From AP-15 sp963777435 (GTDB lineage: Bacteria > Pseudomonadota > Alphaproteobacteria > ATCC43930 > CGMCC-115725), in contig CAVZQT010000003.1 in assembly GCA_963777435.1 (NCBI GenBank), forward strand, positions 1,736,001-1,800,000: 64,000 bases of DNA, read 5' to 3'. Every line of letters begins with the position of its first letter. The first letter of the stretch is position 1. Positions 8,140 through 16,002 of the stretch are shown here, one piece after another. Below the pieces are notes generated by a model. It searched no databases. It was not told where the DNA came from and saw nothing but the letters and a program-made list of their open reading frames with translations. Both the position numbers and the translations under genes were made by a program.

Positions 8140-9366
8140 TCACGCTGATCTGAGGATGCGGAAAGCGGCGTCTGCGAACACCTGGGCGCCAAGGACGATG
8201 TCCGCCTCTTTGGTGTCCTCGGACCAATGGTGGCTGACACCGCGCAGGCTCGGGATAAACATCATCCCCGCCGGCATACATTCGGACAGCACCGCCGCGT
8301 CGTGCCCCGCGGCGCTCGGCATCCGCATGTGCGACCCCGGCGCCTGATCCTCGGCCGCCGCCTCGATCAATCGTTGAAAGCGCGGGTCCATCGGCTGCGG
8401 CTCGCTGCGCGGCAGCGGGTCGATCTCGACCCGGCAGGGGCCGGCGCGGTCGACCTCGGCGACGAGGGTTCGCAGGATGGTTTCGCAGGCATCGAGGAAG
8501 GCAAAGTCCGGGTCGCGGAACTGCAGCTGGATTTCGGCCCGGCCAGGAATAACCGATGGCGCATTCGGCTCCAGCCCGACGCGGCCGATGGTCCACACGG
8601 TGCGCGGGCCGGCGACTTCGGGAAAGCGATCATGAATCCGCGTCGCCAGCCGCACCATCGCCACCCCGGCATCCTTGCGCCTGATCATTCGCGTTGTGCC
8701 GGCATGATTCTGCTCGCCGGTAAAGACCAGGCGAAAGTTACGAATGCCGACGATCGTCTCGACAACGCCAATGCGCAATCCGGAGGTGTCGAGTGTGTCG
8801 CCCTGCTCGATATGCGCTTCGAGATAGCCGACATGCCGGACGGGTTCGACCCGTTCCCGCCGCCGGCCGGCAAACCCGGCGTCGGTCAGAGCCGCGCGCA
8901 ATGGCATGCCGTTGTCGCGACCCTTAACGCGGTCGATCTCGTCCTCACCGAGCGCGCCGATAAAGGAGCGGCTGCCGAGATAGCTGCTGTAATGGCCCTC
9001 TTCGTCGGCCCAGGCCGCGACCTCGACGCCAAGCCCGGCGCAATCGGGGTCGGCGGCAAACGCCCGCGCAAGTTCGAGACCGTAGATCACGCCAAGGGCG
9101 CCATCGAGCCACCCACCATAGGGCTGTGTTTCGCTATGCGAGCCGACGAGCAGCCGGCGTTGCGCGCTCGGATGATACCCGATGACATTGCCGATGCCGT
9201 CGATGCTCGCGTCGAGCCCGGCCTCCCGCAACCGGTCGGCCAGCCAATACCGCGACTCGACGTCGACCGGCGAATAGGTCGGGCGGTGAACACCGGTCTT
9301 GTAGCGGCCGAACTCGGCGAGCCGCCGGAGGTCGGCGATGACGCGTTCGCCGTCGATTTTGGGCAT
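8140..9366 (-). CDS. M20-family amidohydrolase (hydantoinase/carbamoylase type)
   Basis: 408 residues from the ATG at 9366, preceded by GGTGGAG; the frame continues upstream without protein-like sequence. Metal-site motifs of the N-carbamoyl-L-amino-acid hydrolase/allantoate amidohydrolase group are visible: GSHSETQPYGGWLDG (His, Asp), ADEEGHYSS (Glu-Glu), EAHIEQG (His), and a late SHHWSEDT. The dimerisation domain lies between them (GIRNFRLVFTGEQNHAGT). These enzymes cleave N-carbamoyl or ureido amides, releasing ammonia, carbon dioxide and an amino acid. It is the first gene of a minus-strand operon with the binding-protein-like and MBL genes, and probably supplies nitrogen from an imported ureido or cyclic amide compound. 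The exact substrate cannot be read from the sequence. Confidence 0.9.
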   Translation of the reverse strand: MPKIDGERVIADLRRLAEFGRYKTGVHRPTYSPVDVESRYWLADRLREAGLDASIDGIGNVIGYHPSAQRRLLVGSHSETQPYGGWLDGALGVIYGLELARAFAADPDCAGLGVEVAAWADEEGHYSSYLGSRSFIGALGEDEIDRVKGRDNGMPLRAALTDAGFAGRRRERVEPVRHVGYLEAHIEQGDTLDTSGLRIGVVETIVGIRNFRLVFTGEQNHAGTTRMIRRKDAGVAMVRLATRIHDRFPEVAGPRTVWTIGRVGLEPNAPSVIPGRAEIQLQFRDPDFAFLDACETILRTLVAEVDRAGPCRVEIDPLPRSEPQPMDPRFQRLIEAAAEDQAPGSHMRMPSAAGHDAAVLSECMPAGMMFIPSLRGVSHHWSEDTKEADIVLGAQVFADAAFRILRSA

Positions 9367-9754
9367 GCCTACTCCACCGGCCGAATGACTGCCCTCTCGT
9401 CTACCTTCGGTCCGCGAAAACCACAATGGCTGGACATGGTCGGCGGGCGTCAATCGTTCGCGCGCCGCCGCTCGGCGGAAGGGCGTGGAGCATCCCAGGC
9501 GGCGGGCTTTCGAGAGGATCCGATCACCACGCGCCAAGCCGCGAGGCTCCTGGAGAGCGCGATCCGGCCGAGTTGATCAGGCTGGGACTAGGCCGTCGGC
9601 AGCGAACACGATGCTCATTCCCTCAGACAGGCGCAGTTCGATGCTGATTTCAACTTCGACGGGCTTATAGCTGATGCTGCCGCGGTGCGGTGTAACTCGC
9701 CGCCGCCCTGTCATACATTGGCCCTGTGAAACGTTGACGGGGAGGAGACGAAAA
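9367..9754. other. Divergent intergenic region, no firm gene
   Basis: This 388-base gap separates the divergent M20 amidohydrolase and panB genes, so both promoters should lie here. A short minus-strand frame ending near 9577 has a locally protein-like tail but no ribosome site, and I did not call it. No repeat or terminator stands out. Confidence 0.4.
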
Positions 9755-10588
9755 ATGAGTGCGCAACCTAATTCGACCAGCCGGGTCAGGCGTCGCGGCA
9801 TCGGCACGATCGTCAAGCGCGCGGCACCCATTGTCGGACTGACCGCCTATACCGCCCCGATCGCGCGATTGCTCGACCCGCATGTCGATTTCCTGCTGGT
9901 CGGCGACTCGCTGGGCATGGTCGTCTATGGGTTCGACAGCACCGTGCCGGTGACGCTCGACATGATGATCGCGCATGGAGCCGCGGTCATGCGCAGCTCG
10001 GCGCAGGCGTTGATTGTCGTCGACCTGCCGTTCGGGGCTTATCAGGAATCGCCGGAGCAGGCGTTCCGCAGTGCGGTGCGGATCATGGCGGAGACTGGCT
10101 GCGCCGCGGTCAAGCTCGAAGGCGGCGAAGAGATGGCGGAAACGGTTCGCTTTCTGACCCGGCGCGGGGTGCCGGTCATGGGGCATGTCGGGCTGATGCC
10201 GCAGTCGGTCAACACCGCCGGCGGGTTCAAGGTGCAGGGCCGCAGCCGCGAGCAGAGTGATCAGGTTATGGCCGATGCGATCGCGATCGCCGAGGCCGGC
10301 GCTTTTTCAATCGTTGTCGAGGGCACCGTCGAGCCGGTGGCGCGCGCGATCACCGAACGGGTGCCGGTGCCGACGATCGGCATCGGCGCCTCGCCCGCCT
10401 GCGACGGCCAGATCCTGGTTACCGACGATCTGCTCGGCGTCTTCACCGAATTCACGCCGCGGTTTGTAAAGCGCTACGCCGAACTGGCGCCGCTGATCGC
10501 TTCCGCGGCCGCGGCCTATGCCGCCGATGTCCGCGCCCGCCGCTTCCCCGGCCCCGAGCACTGCTTTAGCCCGGCGCCCGCAGCGTAA
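9755..10588 (+). CDS. panB: 3-methyl-2-oxobutanoate hydroxymethyltransferase
   Basis: 277 residues from the ATG at 9755, with a strong GGGGAGGAG ribosome site. PanB transfers a hydroxymethyl group from 5,10-methylene-tetrahydrofolate to alpha-ketoisovalerate, giving ketopantoate for pantothenate and CoA. The TIM-barrel motifs are present: VGDSLGMVVYG (metal-binding Asp), KLEGG, GHVGLMPQ and a late IVVEGTVEP. The usual ECVP segment is altered to EGTVEP, so this may be a divergent PanB or a PanB-like enzyme. panC is not adjacent. It converges on the aminotransferase gene, whose stop abuts its own. Confidence 0.88.
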   Translation: MSAQPNSTSRVRRRGIGTIVKRAAPIVGLTAYTAPIARLLDPHVDFLLVGDSLGMVVYGFDSTVPVTLDMMIAHGAAVMRSSAQALIVVDLPFGAYQESPEQAFRSAVRIMAETGCAAVKLEGGEEMAETVRFLTRRGVPVMGHVGLMPQSVNTAGGFKVQGRSREQSDQVMADAIAIAEAGAFSIVVEGTVEPVARAITERVPVPTIGIGASPACDGQILVTDDLLGVFTEFTPRFVKRYAELAPLIASAAAAYAADVRARRFPGPEHCFSPAPAA

Positions 10589-11995
10589 CTATTGCAGGAG
10601 CTGCCTCAATTCGGGCATCGCGCGGTCGAGGGCGCGAGCAAAGCGGTCGATCGTCTGGTCGATTTCGTTCTCGGAAATGCAGAGCGGCGGCGAGAACGAA
10701 ACGGTTTCGGTGAACCCCAGCGCTCGGACCAGCAGACCCTCGTCAAGCGCGTTGCGGGCGACGATGCGGTGCGGCTGGGTCTGCGGATCGAAAAGGTGGC
10801 GCGCGGCCCTGTCGGCGACAAATTCGACGCCGACCATCAAGCCCTCGCCGCGGATGTCGCCGATAAAGGGGTTGTCACCGAGCCGGTCTCGCAGCCGCTC
10901 GCGGAGATGAGCACCCATTCGCGCCGAATTCTCGATCAGCCCCTCGCGCTCCAAGATGTCGAGATTGGCCATTGCTACCGCCCCGCCAACCGGGTGGCCC
11001 GAATAGGTAAAGCCGTGCATGACCGGCCCGTATTTCGGCGAGGCCTCGCGCAACACCGACCACATGTCTTCGGAAACGAGCGAAGCCGACAGCGGAAAAT
11101 AGGCGCTGGTGATACCCTTTGCCAAGGTGACCATATCGGGCTTTAGACCGTAAAGGCCGGTCGCGAACCATGATCCGGTGCGGCCAAAGCCGGTGATCAC
11201 CTCGTCGGCAATAAACAGAATGTCGTTCTTGGCGAGGACCTCCTGTATTCGAGCGAAATAGCCTTTGGGCGGGACCAGAGCGCCGCCGGTGCCCATGATC
11301 GGCTCGGCGATAAAGGCGGCGATCGTGTCGGCGCCCTCGCGCGCAATCAGCGCTTCGAGATCGGCGACCATCCGGTCGGTAAAGGCTGCCTCATCCTCGC
11401 CGGGCTCGGCAAAGCGGTAATAATGCGGGCACGATGTGTGAAAAACACCCTCGATCGGCAGGTCAAAGGCGCGATGAAACGCGCTGATCCCGGTCAGGCT
11501 GCCGGCGGCATAAGTAAGGCCGTGATAGGCGCCGAGCCGTGAGATGAATTTCTTCTTTTCCGGGCGATCGCGCAGATTGTTATAGTAGCGAACCAATTTG
11601 AAATTGGTGTCGTTGGCGTCCGAACCTGACGTGCCAAAGAACACTTTTGACAAGTGACTGGCGCCCGCCTTTTCGCGGAATAGAGTCAGGACCCGGTCCG
11701 CCAGGCGGATGATCGGCTCGTTCGAATAGGATGCGAAGGTGTGATAATAGCCGAGATCGGCCATCGCCTGCGCCGCCGCGGCGCCCAACTCGGCGCGGCC
11801 ATAACCGACATTGACGCACCATAGTCCGGCGCCGCAATCGATCAACTCGCGTCCGCGCCGATCTTTGAGGTGGACCCCCGAACCACCACCGATGATTGTC
11901 GGACCGTCTCGCAAATGGTCGGCGATCGATGTTGCCGGATGAAAAAAGCTCTGCCGGTCCATCTCGTCGAGCGAGTAATTCTGCGCGTTGGCCAT
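10589..11995 (-). CDS. Class III (omega) aminotransferase, PLP-dependent
   Basis: 468 residues from the ATG at 11995, preceded by GAGGAGCAAGGGG. Fold-type I motifs are intact: the PLP-phosphate turn FFGTSGSDAND, the Asp of FIADEVITGFGRTG that pairs with the pyridine nitrogen, and the Schiff-base lysine in LAKGITSAYFPLSA. The sequence resembles the omega-amino acid:pyruvate and putrescine/beta-alanine aminotransferase group (HPATSIADH and GAYHGLTYAAGSLTG). It would move an amino group from an omega- or beta-amine to pyruvate or another keto acid. It is convergent with panB and transcribed alone. Given panB next door a beta-alanine link is tempting, but it is unsupported by operon structure. 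Confidence 0.9.
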   Translation of the reverse strand: MANAQNYSLDEMDRQSFFHPATSIADHLRDGPTIIGGGSGVHLKDRRGRELIDCGAGLWCVNVGYGRAELGAAAAQAMADLGYYHTFASYSNEPIIRLADRVLTLFREKAGASHLSKVFFGTSGSDANDTNFKLVRYYNNLRDRPEKKKFISRLGAYHGLTYAAGSLTGISAFHRAFDLPIEGVFHTSCPHYYRFAEPGEDEAAFTDRMVADLEALIAREGADTIAAFIAEPIMGTGGALVPPKGYFARIQEVLAKNDILFIADEVITGFGRTGSWFATGLYGLKPDMVTLAKGITSAYFPLSASLVSEDMWSVLREASPKYGPVMHGFTYSGHPVGGAVAMANLDILEREGLIENSARMGAHLRERLRDRLGDNPFIGDIRGEGLMVGVEFVADRAARHLFDPQTQPHRIVARNALDEGLLVRALGFTETVSFSPPLCISENEIDQTIDRFARALDRAMPELRQLLQ

Positions 11996-12301
11996 CGCCC
12001 CTTGCTCCTCACTCTTTCCTCTGTTGGTCGTATCGCAAGCCGTGCTCCGCCGGGTGGATAGACCAGATGCCCGTTCATAGGTGGGAATACACGGTTTTGC
12101 CGGCGACTTCGAGCCGCGCGAGGGCGGAGCGGCGCACAATGGAGCCCTCAGCAATGATCGTAATCCAGCTCAATACTAGGCATCAATAACTGGCAACAAT
12201 GCCTTTGTAGCGTCGGCAATGAACTTCGGACCGTTAAGCGTCGTTCGTTACAGCGCTCGGCAGTAGCTGGGCTATCGCGGATTCAACATGGGATGAACGG
12301 G
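11996..12301. other. Divergent intergenic region upstream of secreted-protein gene 1
   Basis: About 300 bases lie between the divergent aminotransferase gene and the first Asn/Gln/Gly-rich gene. The half nearest the secreted gene contains TTCGTTAC (around 12246), which also occurs in the palindrome upstream of secreted-protein gene 2. No coding sequence was seen. Confidence 0.4.
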
Positions 12302-12856
12302 ATGAACACAGTGGCAAAATGTGCGGCGATTGCAAGCGTCGTGCTGCTCACGGCGGGATCAGCGGCATGGGCTCAGAGCTACGGCAATTCGGGCTACGGC
12401 AATCAAAATCAGGGGTATAGTCAGAACAACCAGGGTGCATACGGCAATCAGGGCAATTTCGGCAACCAGGGTGCATACGGCAATCAGGGCAATTTCGGCA
12501 ACCAGGGTGCATACGGCAATCAGGGCTCTAACCAAAACGCCAACAACGGCAGCTGGGGAAACAATCAATCCAACTGGCGCCAGGGAATGCAGGGCGCGAA
12601 CGGTAATCAGGGCAACTGGAATCAGGGTTCGCAGGGCAGCAGCGGTCAATATTCAGAAAATTCTGGAGCCGGTTACTCCAACAATAGGAATTATGGCTTC
12701 AACCAGGCTCAGAGGGAGCTCTCGCAATACGGATACACCGACGTCCACAATCTACGACCGACCCAAAGCTGGTCCGCTGATGCCATGAAAAATGGCAAGA
12801 TGGTCCACATCCTGCTTGGTGAGAATGGTCTGGTCGCAACCTTCCGGGGCGAGTAA
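12302..12856 (+). CDS. Secreted Asn/Gln/Gly-rich repeat protein with C-terminal PepSY-like domain (paralogue 1)
   Basis: 184 residues from the ATG at 12302, chosen because it aligns with the starts of the two downstream paralogues; an in-frame ATG at 12293 is possible. Residues 1-24 are a signal peptide ending AWA-Q. Residues 26-134 are low-complexity N/Q/G/Y/W sequence with GAYGNQGNFGNQ units repeated exactly at DNA level. Residues 136-183 form a compact domain (QRELSQYGYTDVHNL, then WSADAMKNGKMVHILL, ending ATFRG). The domain layout, a short helix then strands with G-x-V-x-V and D/E-N-G, recalls PepSY-type inhibitory domains, but that is inference. The gene has its own terminator. I do not recognise this family; a matrix, adhesion or aggregation role is only a guess from composition. 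Confidence 0.85.
   Translation: MNTVAKCAAIASVVLLTAGSAAWAQSYGNSGYGNQNQGYSQNNQGAYGNQGNFGNQGAYGNQGNFGNQGAYGNQGSNQNANNGSWGNNQSNWRQGMQGANGNQGNWNQGSQGSSGQYSENSGAGYSNNRNYGFNQAQRELSQYGYTDVHNLRPTQSWSADAMKNGKMVHILLGENGLVATFRGE
12434..12526 (+). repeat. In-frame 36-bp perfect repeats encoding GAYGNQGNFGNQ
   Basis: Two exact 36-base copies (12434-12469 and 12470-12505) and a further 21 bases of a third (12506-12526) lie in the low-complexity part of secreted-protein gene 1. Identity at the DNA level, not only the protein level, implies recent expansion by slippage or recombination. Confidence 0.9.
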
Positions 12857-12897
12857 CGCGACAGTCCTATCGCGAGGGCTGTTGTGAGCCTAACAGC

Positions 12898-12927
12898 GAG
12901 GGGCTCTTGCGAGCCCCTCTTCTATTT
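12898..12927 (+). terminator. Intrinsic terminator after secreted-protein gene 1
   Basis: A perfect 9-bp stem, GAGGGGCTC and GAGCCCCTC, closes a TTGC tetraloop and is followed by TTCTATTT. It lies 42 bases after the stop codon. Confidence 0.85.
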
Positions 12928-13082
12928 ACAAATGTAGTTTCTACTGGCGACTTTCGCGGAATTGCCGGCTTAGACGCGCCTGGTGCAAGTAGCTCTGCTG
13001 ATTGAAACCAGGGAGCGAAGCAGCAATCTGTATTAACAATGCATAACAATTCGTAACAGACCTGCGTAACGAAACTTTTGCA

Positions 13083-13097
13083 GTAACGATTCGTTAC
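13083..13097. promoter_or_regulatory. Palindrome upstream of secreted-protein gene 2
   Basis: GTAACG and CGTTAC flank ATT, about 57 bases before the ATG at 13155. Further GTAAC motifs occur at about 13051-13075. This could be a regulator operator; no family is assigned. Confidence 0.4.
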
Positions 13098-13154
13098 CAA
13101 AACAAGCCCGGCGCCAAGCCGGGTGATCTGTGAACCAGGGATGAGGAACACGGG

Positions 13155-13883
13155 ATGAAGACCATCGCCAAGTGCGCGGCCGTCGCCAGCGTCGTTATGC
13201 TAACAGCGGGATCGGACGCTTGGGCTCAGAATTACGGCTCCAACCCCAATTACGGGCCTAGGGCCAACAATTTTCAGCAAAGTTTCGGCCCCGGACCAAA
13301 CAATGCTCAGAACGAACTCTCACGCTTCGGATACACGGACATCCATAATGTCAGGCCGATGCAGGCTTGGTCGGCCGACGCGATGGAAAACGGCCAAATG
13401 GTCCACGTCATTGTCAGCGACAACGGGCGTATCGCAACCTTCAGAGGGGTAAACCAGGACAATATGGGTTTGCGCGGCAACTCGTCCGCGCAGGAGCAAT
13501 TGTCGAATTATGGCTTTGACAACATCCATAACTTGACGCCGCAGCGGGGCTGGTCAGCCGACGCGATGAAAAATGGCCAGATGGTCCATGTCATGCTGAA
13601 CGACAACGGCATGATCGCAACCTTTCGCGGGGTGAGCGGAAATCAAGGTTTTTCTGGCAGCAGCGCTCCCAACGCCGAAAATACGCAGGCTGGGTTCAGC
13701 GGAAATCAGGCTTTGATGGCCCAGATCGGATCGACAAAGTCCGAACTGTCGCAATACGGTTACACGGATATCCATAACATTCGCCCGGCGGAAGGGTGGT
13801 CGGCAGACGCCACCAAAAATGGCAACAACGTTCGTGTCCTGCTCAGCGACAACGATTTGGTTGCTACTTTCCGCGGTCAGTAA
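13155..13883 (+). CDS. Secreted protein with three tandem PepSY-like domains (paralogue 2)
   Basis: 242 residues. The signal peptide (1-24, ending AWA-Q) is nearly identical to those of the neighbouring paralogues (TIAKCAAVASVV then MLTAGS). Three copies of the same ~48-residue domain follow at about 51-98, 111-159 and 192-241. They share Y/F-G-Y/F-T/D-D/N-I-H-N near the start, a central WSADA followed by M/T-K/E-N-G, then V-H-V or V-R-V, and D-N before ATFRG. The linkers are short and Asn/Gln/Gly/Ser-rich. There is no catalytic motif and no cysteine outside the signal peptide. The repeated domain suggests multivalent binding in the periplasm or outside the cell. The gene is independently terminated. 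The function is unknown. Confidence 0.88.
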   Translation: MKTIAKCAAVASVVMLTAGSDAWAQNYGSNPNYGPRANNFQQSFGPGPNNAQNELSRFGYTDIHNVRPMQAWSADAMENGQMVHVIVSDNGRIATFRGVNQDNMGLRGNSSAQEQLSNYGFDNIHNLTPQRGWSADAMKNGQMVHVMLNDNGMIATFRGVSGNQGFSGSSAPNAENTQAGFSGNQALMAQIGSTKSELSQYGYTDIHNIRPAEGWSADATKNGNNVRVLLSDNDLVATFRGQ

Positions 13884-13916
13884 TTCCGGCCAAGGTCAGT
13901 AACCCGGCAGAATACC

Positions 13917-13947
13917 GGAGGGGGTGTGAAAAGCCCCCTCCCTTTTA
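13917..13947 (+). terminator. Intrinsic terminator after secreted-protein gene 2
   Basis: GGAGGGGG (13917-13924) pairs with CCCCCTCC (13934-13941) over a 9-base loop and is followed by CTTTTAA. It lies 33 bases after the stop codon. Confidence 0.8.
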
Positions 13948-14143
13948 AGGGGCGTGATGCGCTGCCTGAGCACAAAGAAAAAGGCTGTGCAATCGCAGCG
14001 TAGAGTAGACGCAGTTCATGCTTCGCTTTCCGACTAAATCTTCACATTAGGGTTTTCAATTCGGCTCGATTTATATGTGTTTTTTCCGGGACTCTAGCCT
14101 CAAAGGCGATAATCTAGGCTCTAAATCTAGATAAGTAAACTAT

Positions 14144-14164
14144 TAGTGTCTATCACCGACACTA
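14144..14164. promoter_or_regulatory. Inverted repeat upstream of secreted-protein gene 3
   Basis: TAGTGTC and GACACTA, separated by 7 bases, lie about 90 bases before the ATG at 14251. They sit in an AT-rich stretch that also contains AGCCT/AGGCT arms near 14096-14120. This is a plausible operator or transcript-start structure; no regulator is assigned. Confidence 0.4.
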
Positions 14165-14250
14165 GTTTGAACTTTTGCCGACTGGCTTTCGTTCCCTATG
14201 GAGCTTGGTGAAAGCCGAGCTTTTCTGGAACCAATGACGGGATATACGCA

Positions 14251-15066
14251 ATGAGGACGGTATTAAAATGCGCGGCGATCGCGAGCGCTTTCATGCTTAC
14301 GGCGGGATCGGCGGCTTGGGCCCAGGGCTATAGCGCTGGCTCGGCCAATCAGGGTCTTTATGGCAATCAGGGAACCTACTCCCAGAACAACCAAGGGTAT
14401 TACAACGAGAACCAGGGAACCCGCGGTAATCTGGGCTACAACAGCAACATGAGCACCCAGGGCACCAATAATTGGGGTGACCGCGACGACCGCTATCAAG
14501 GGGCCTCTAACGGCAACTGGGGCAACCAAGGCGCCGCCAACGGCAACCAGGGCAATTGGGGTAACCAGGGCGCCTTCTACAACAACATGGGCGAACGCGG
14601 GGAAGGTTATCAAGGCGCCTACAACGGCAACCAGGGCAACTGGGGCAACCAGAACGCCTCTAATCAGAATAACCGGGGAATCCAGGACAATTATGGGTAC
14701 CCGTATAACTCCGGTAATCAGAATAACCGGAGCGCCTACAACGGAAATCAAGGGAATTGGGGCAACCAGGCTGCCAACAACGGCAACTGGAGCGACCGCG
14801 ACGAGCGCTCTCAGGGCGCTTTCAATAGCAACCAGGGCACCTACGGGAACCAGGGCGCCTACGGGAACACCTACAGCAATCAGGGCACCTACGGCAATCA
14901 AAGCAATTGGCGTCAACCCGGTGTTCAAGGCTATGGCTACGGCCAAAACCAGGGTGCCTACACCAACCAGGGCACCACGGGGTCGAGCGTCATGGTCAAC
15001 AGCAATCCCAATTCGGGGACGAATTCCTACAACTCCCAATCCGGGTACGGCGGCAACTACCGTTAA
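14251..15066 (+). CDS. Secreted low-complexity Asn/Gln/Gly-rich protein (paralogue 3)
   Basis: 271 residues. The signal peptide matches those of the two upstream paralogues (KCAAIAS, then LTAGSAAWA-Q). All of the mature protein is low-complexity, built from variations of GNQG, NGNQGNWGNQ and GAYNGNQ, with a few charged GDRDDR, GERGEG and SDRDER patches at roughly regular intervals. It lacks the C-terminal domain of paralogues 1 and 2. Composition is that of prion-like or matrix-forming polypeptides; the spaced aromatic (Y/W/F) residues between Asn/Gln/Gly runs would allow self-association. It is not a recognisable curli subunit, and no secretion machinery lies nearby. The existence of the gene is well supported; the role is unknown. 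Confidence 0.85.
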   Translation: MRTVLKCAAIASAFMLTAGSAAWAQGYSAGSANQGLYGNQGTYSQNNQGYYNENQGTRGNLGYNSNMSTQGTNNWGDRDDRYQGASNGNWGNQGAANGNQGNWGNQGAFYNNMGERGEGYQGAYNGNQGNWGNQNASNQNNRGIQDNYGYPYNSGNQNNRSAYNGNQGNWGNQAANNGNWSDRDERSQGAFNSNQGTYGNQGAYGNTYSNQGTYGNQSNWRQPGVQGYGYGQNQGAYTNQGTTGSSVMVNSNPNSGTNSYNSQSGYGGNYR

Positions 15067-15081
15067 GCAAATTTGACTCAG

Positions 15082-15113
15082 GCGAGAGGGCTCAGCGCTC
15101 TCTCGCTTTGTTC
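15082..15113 (+). terminator. Intrinsic terminator after secreted-protein gene 3
   Basis: GCGAGAG (15082-15088) pairs with CTCTCGC (15100-15106) and is followed by TTTGTTCTT. It lies 15 bases after the stop codon. Confidence 0.75.
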
Positions 15114-15361
15114 TTCGATCAGTCCCACTTTTTCGTTAATACCCGCGAAGAGATCGATAGCCAACGCCTCGATTTTACCCACCCTGGCACCGTATTTTCG
15201 GCAATCAATAGTCACCGAGATACACCGTCTGAGCCGCGCCCCTTCCCTCTCCGCGGCGCACCTGCTTAAAACCGGTAACTTAAATGTGAAATGCGAGTTC
15301 TCCGCAGCGACGCTACCTCTGCTACGTTTCGATAATCGACACGAACAGAGGAGGCTAAGCC

Positions 15362-15973
15362 ATGCGTTCGACCACGATTGCTTTGATTTTGATCGCTGCA
15401 TTTGGGGCGCCGGGCTTTGCACAGACATCCTCATCCGCACGACCAACGGCTATTCGCGGCACGATCGAAAAATTCGCTGATCACACATTAACGGTCAAAG
15501 CCCGCGACGGCGATTTGGTAACTGTGACTTTAGCGCCCGAGTTCACTGTACGCACCGCCGTCGCCAAGACGCTCGGCGATATAAAACCCGGCGATAAAGT
15601 CGGCATTACCTCGGTTCATGGCCCTGATGGCGCCCGGCAAGCGCTTGAGGTTCACATGCTACCGGCGAGCATGCCAGCCAATCGGATGAGCGAATATCCT
15701 TGGGACTTACGCCCCGACAGCCTGATGACCAATGCTGTGGTGGCGCAGGTCACAGATGCGCCGAAGGATCGGATGATCAAAGTCACTTTGAACGGGAAGG
15801 ATTCCGAAATCGTGGTGCCGCCGGACACGCCGATCGTTGGTTACGGTGCGGGAGACGCTAGCCTGTTGACGCCAGGCAAGGCAGTCATCCTGTTTGCTCG
15901 CAAGCAACCAGACGGCAGTCTCGCCGCAGCAGGGGTGACCGCTGAAAAAGACGGTGTGAAGCCACCGATGTAG
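15362..15973 (+). CDS. Periplasmic beta-rich protein of unknown function
   Basis: 203 residues from an ATG with a strong GAGGAGG site. A short signal peptide ends at about GFAQ (residue 21). The mature protein has two similar beta-rich halves: IRGTIEKFADHTLTVKARDGDLVTVTL, split here by description as the first, and VVAQVTDAPKDRMIKVTLNG as part of the second. Both recall OB-like or DUF5666-type modules. It lies 29 bases upstream of the MsrQ-like membrane gene and is probably co-transcribed with it, so it may be that protein's periplasmic partner. No cofactor or catalytic motif is visible. The function is unassigned. Confidence 0.75.
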   Translation: MRSTTIALILIAAFGAPGFAQTSSSARPTAIRGTIEKFADHTLTVKARDGDLVTVTLAPEFTVRTAVAKTLGDIKPGDKVGITSVHGPDGARQALEVHMLPASMPANRMSEYPWDLRPDSLMTNAVVAQVTDAPKDRMIKVTLNGKDSEIVVPPDTPIVGYGAGDASLLTPGKAVILFARKQPDGSLAAAGVTAEKDGVKPPM

Positions 15974-16002
15974 CGGACTGCGCCGCAGCCGTAGCTCTGT
16001 CG

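Noticed and set aside
8227..9576. 449-codon plus-strand open frame antisense to the M20 amidohydrolase
   Set aside because: GC-rich third-position bias keeps the antisense open; composition is unlike a protein, and the minus-strand gene has full metal-site motifs.
9577..9831. Minus-strand frame with a locally protein-like tail (VEVEISIELRLSEGMS)
   Set aside because: No ribosome site, overlaps the panB start and has no family resemblance; left as an unclaimed possibility.
12321..12788. Alternative plus-strand frames open across the secreted-protein genes (also near 14477-15076)
   Set aside because: Repeat structure keeps several frames open; only one frame gives the conserved signal peptide and C-terminal domain.
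14263..15039. Long antisense open frame (258 codons) over the low-complexity gene 3, encoding a V/A/I/L-rich sequence
   Set aside because: It follows from the repetitive codons of the sense gene read backwards; the sense strand has a signal peptide, paralogues and a terminator, while the antisense frame has none.
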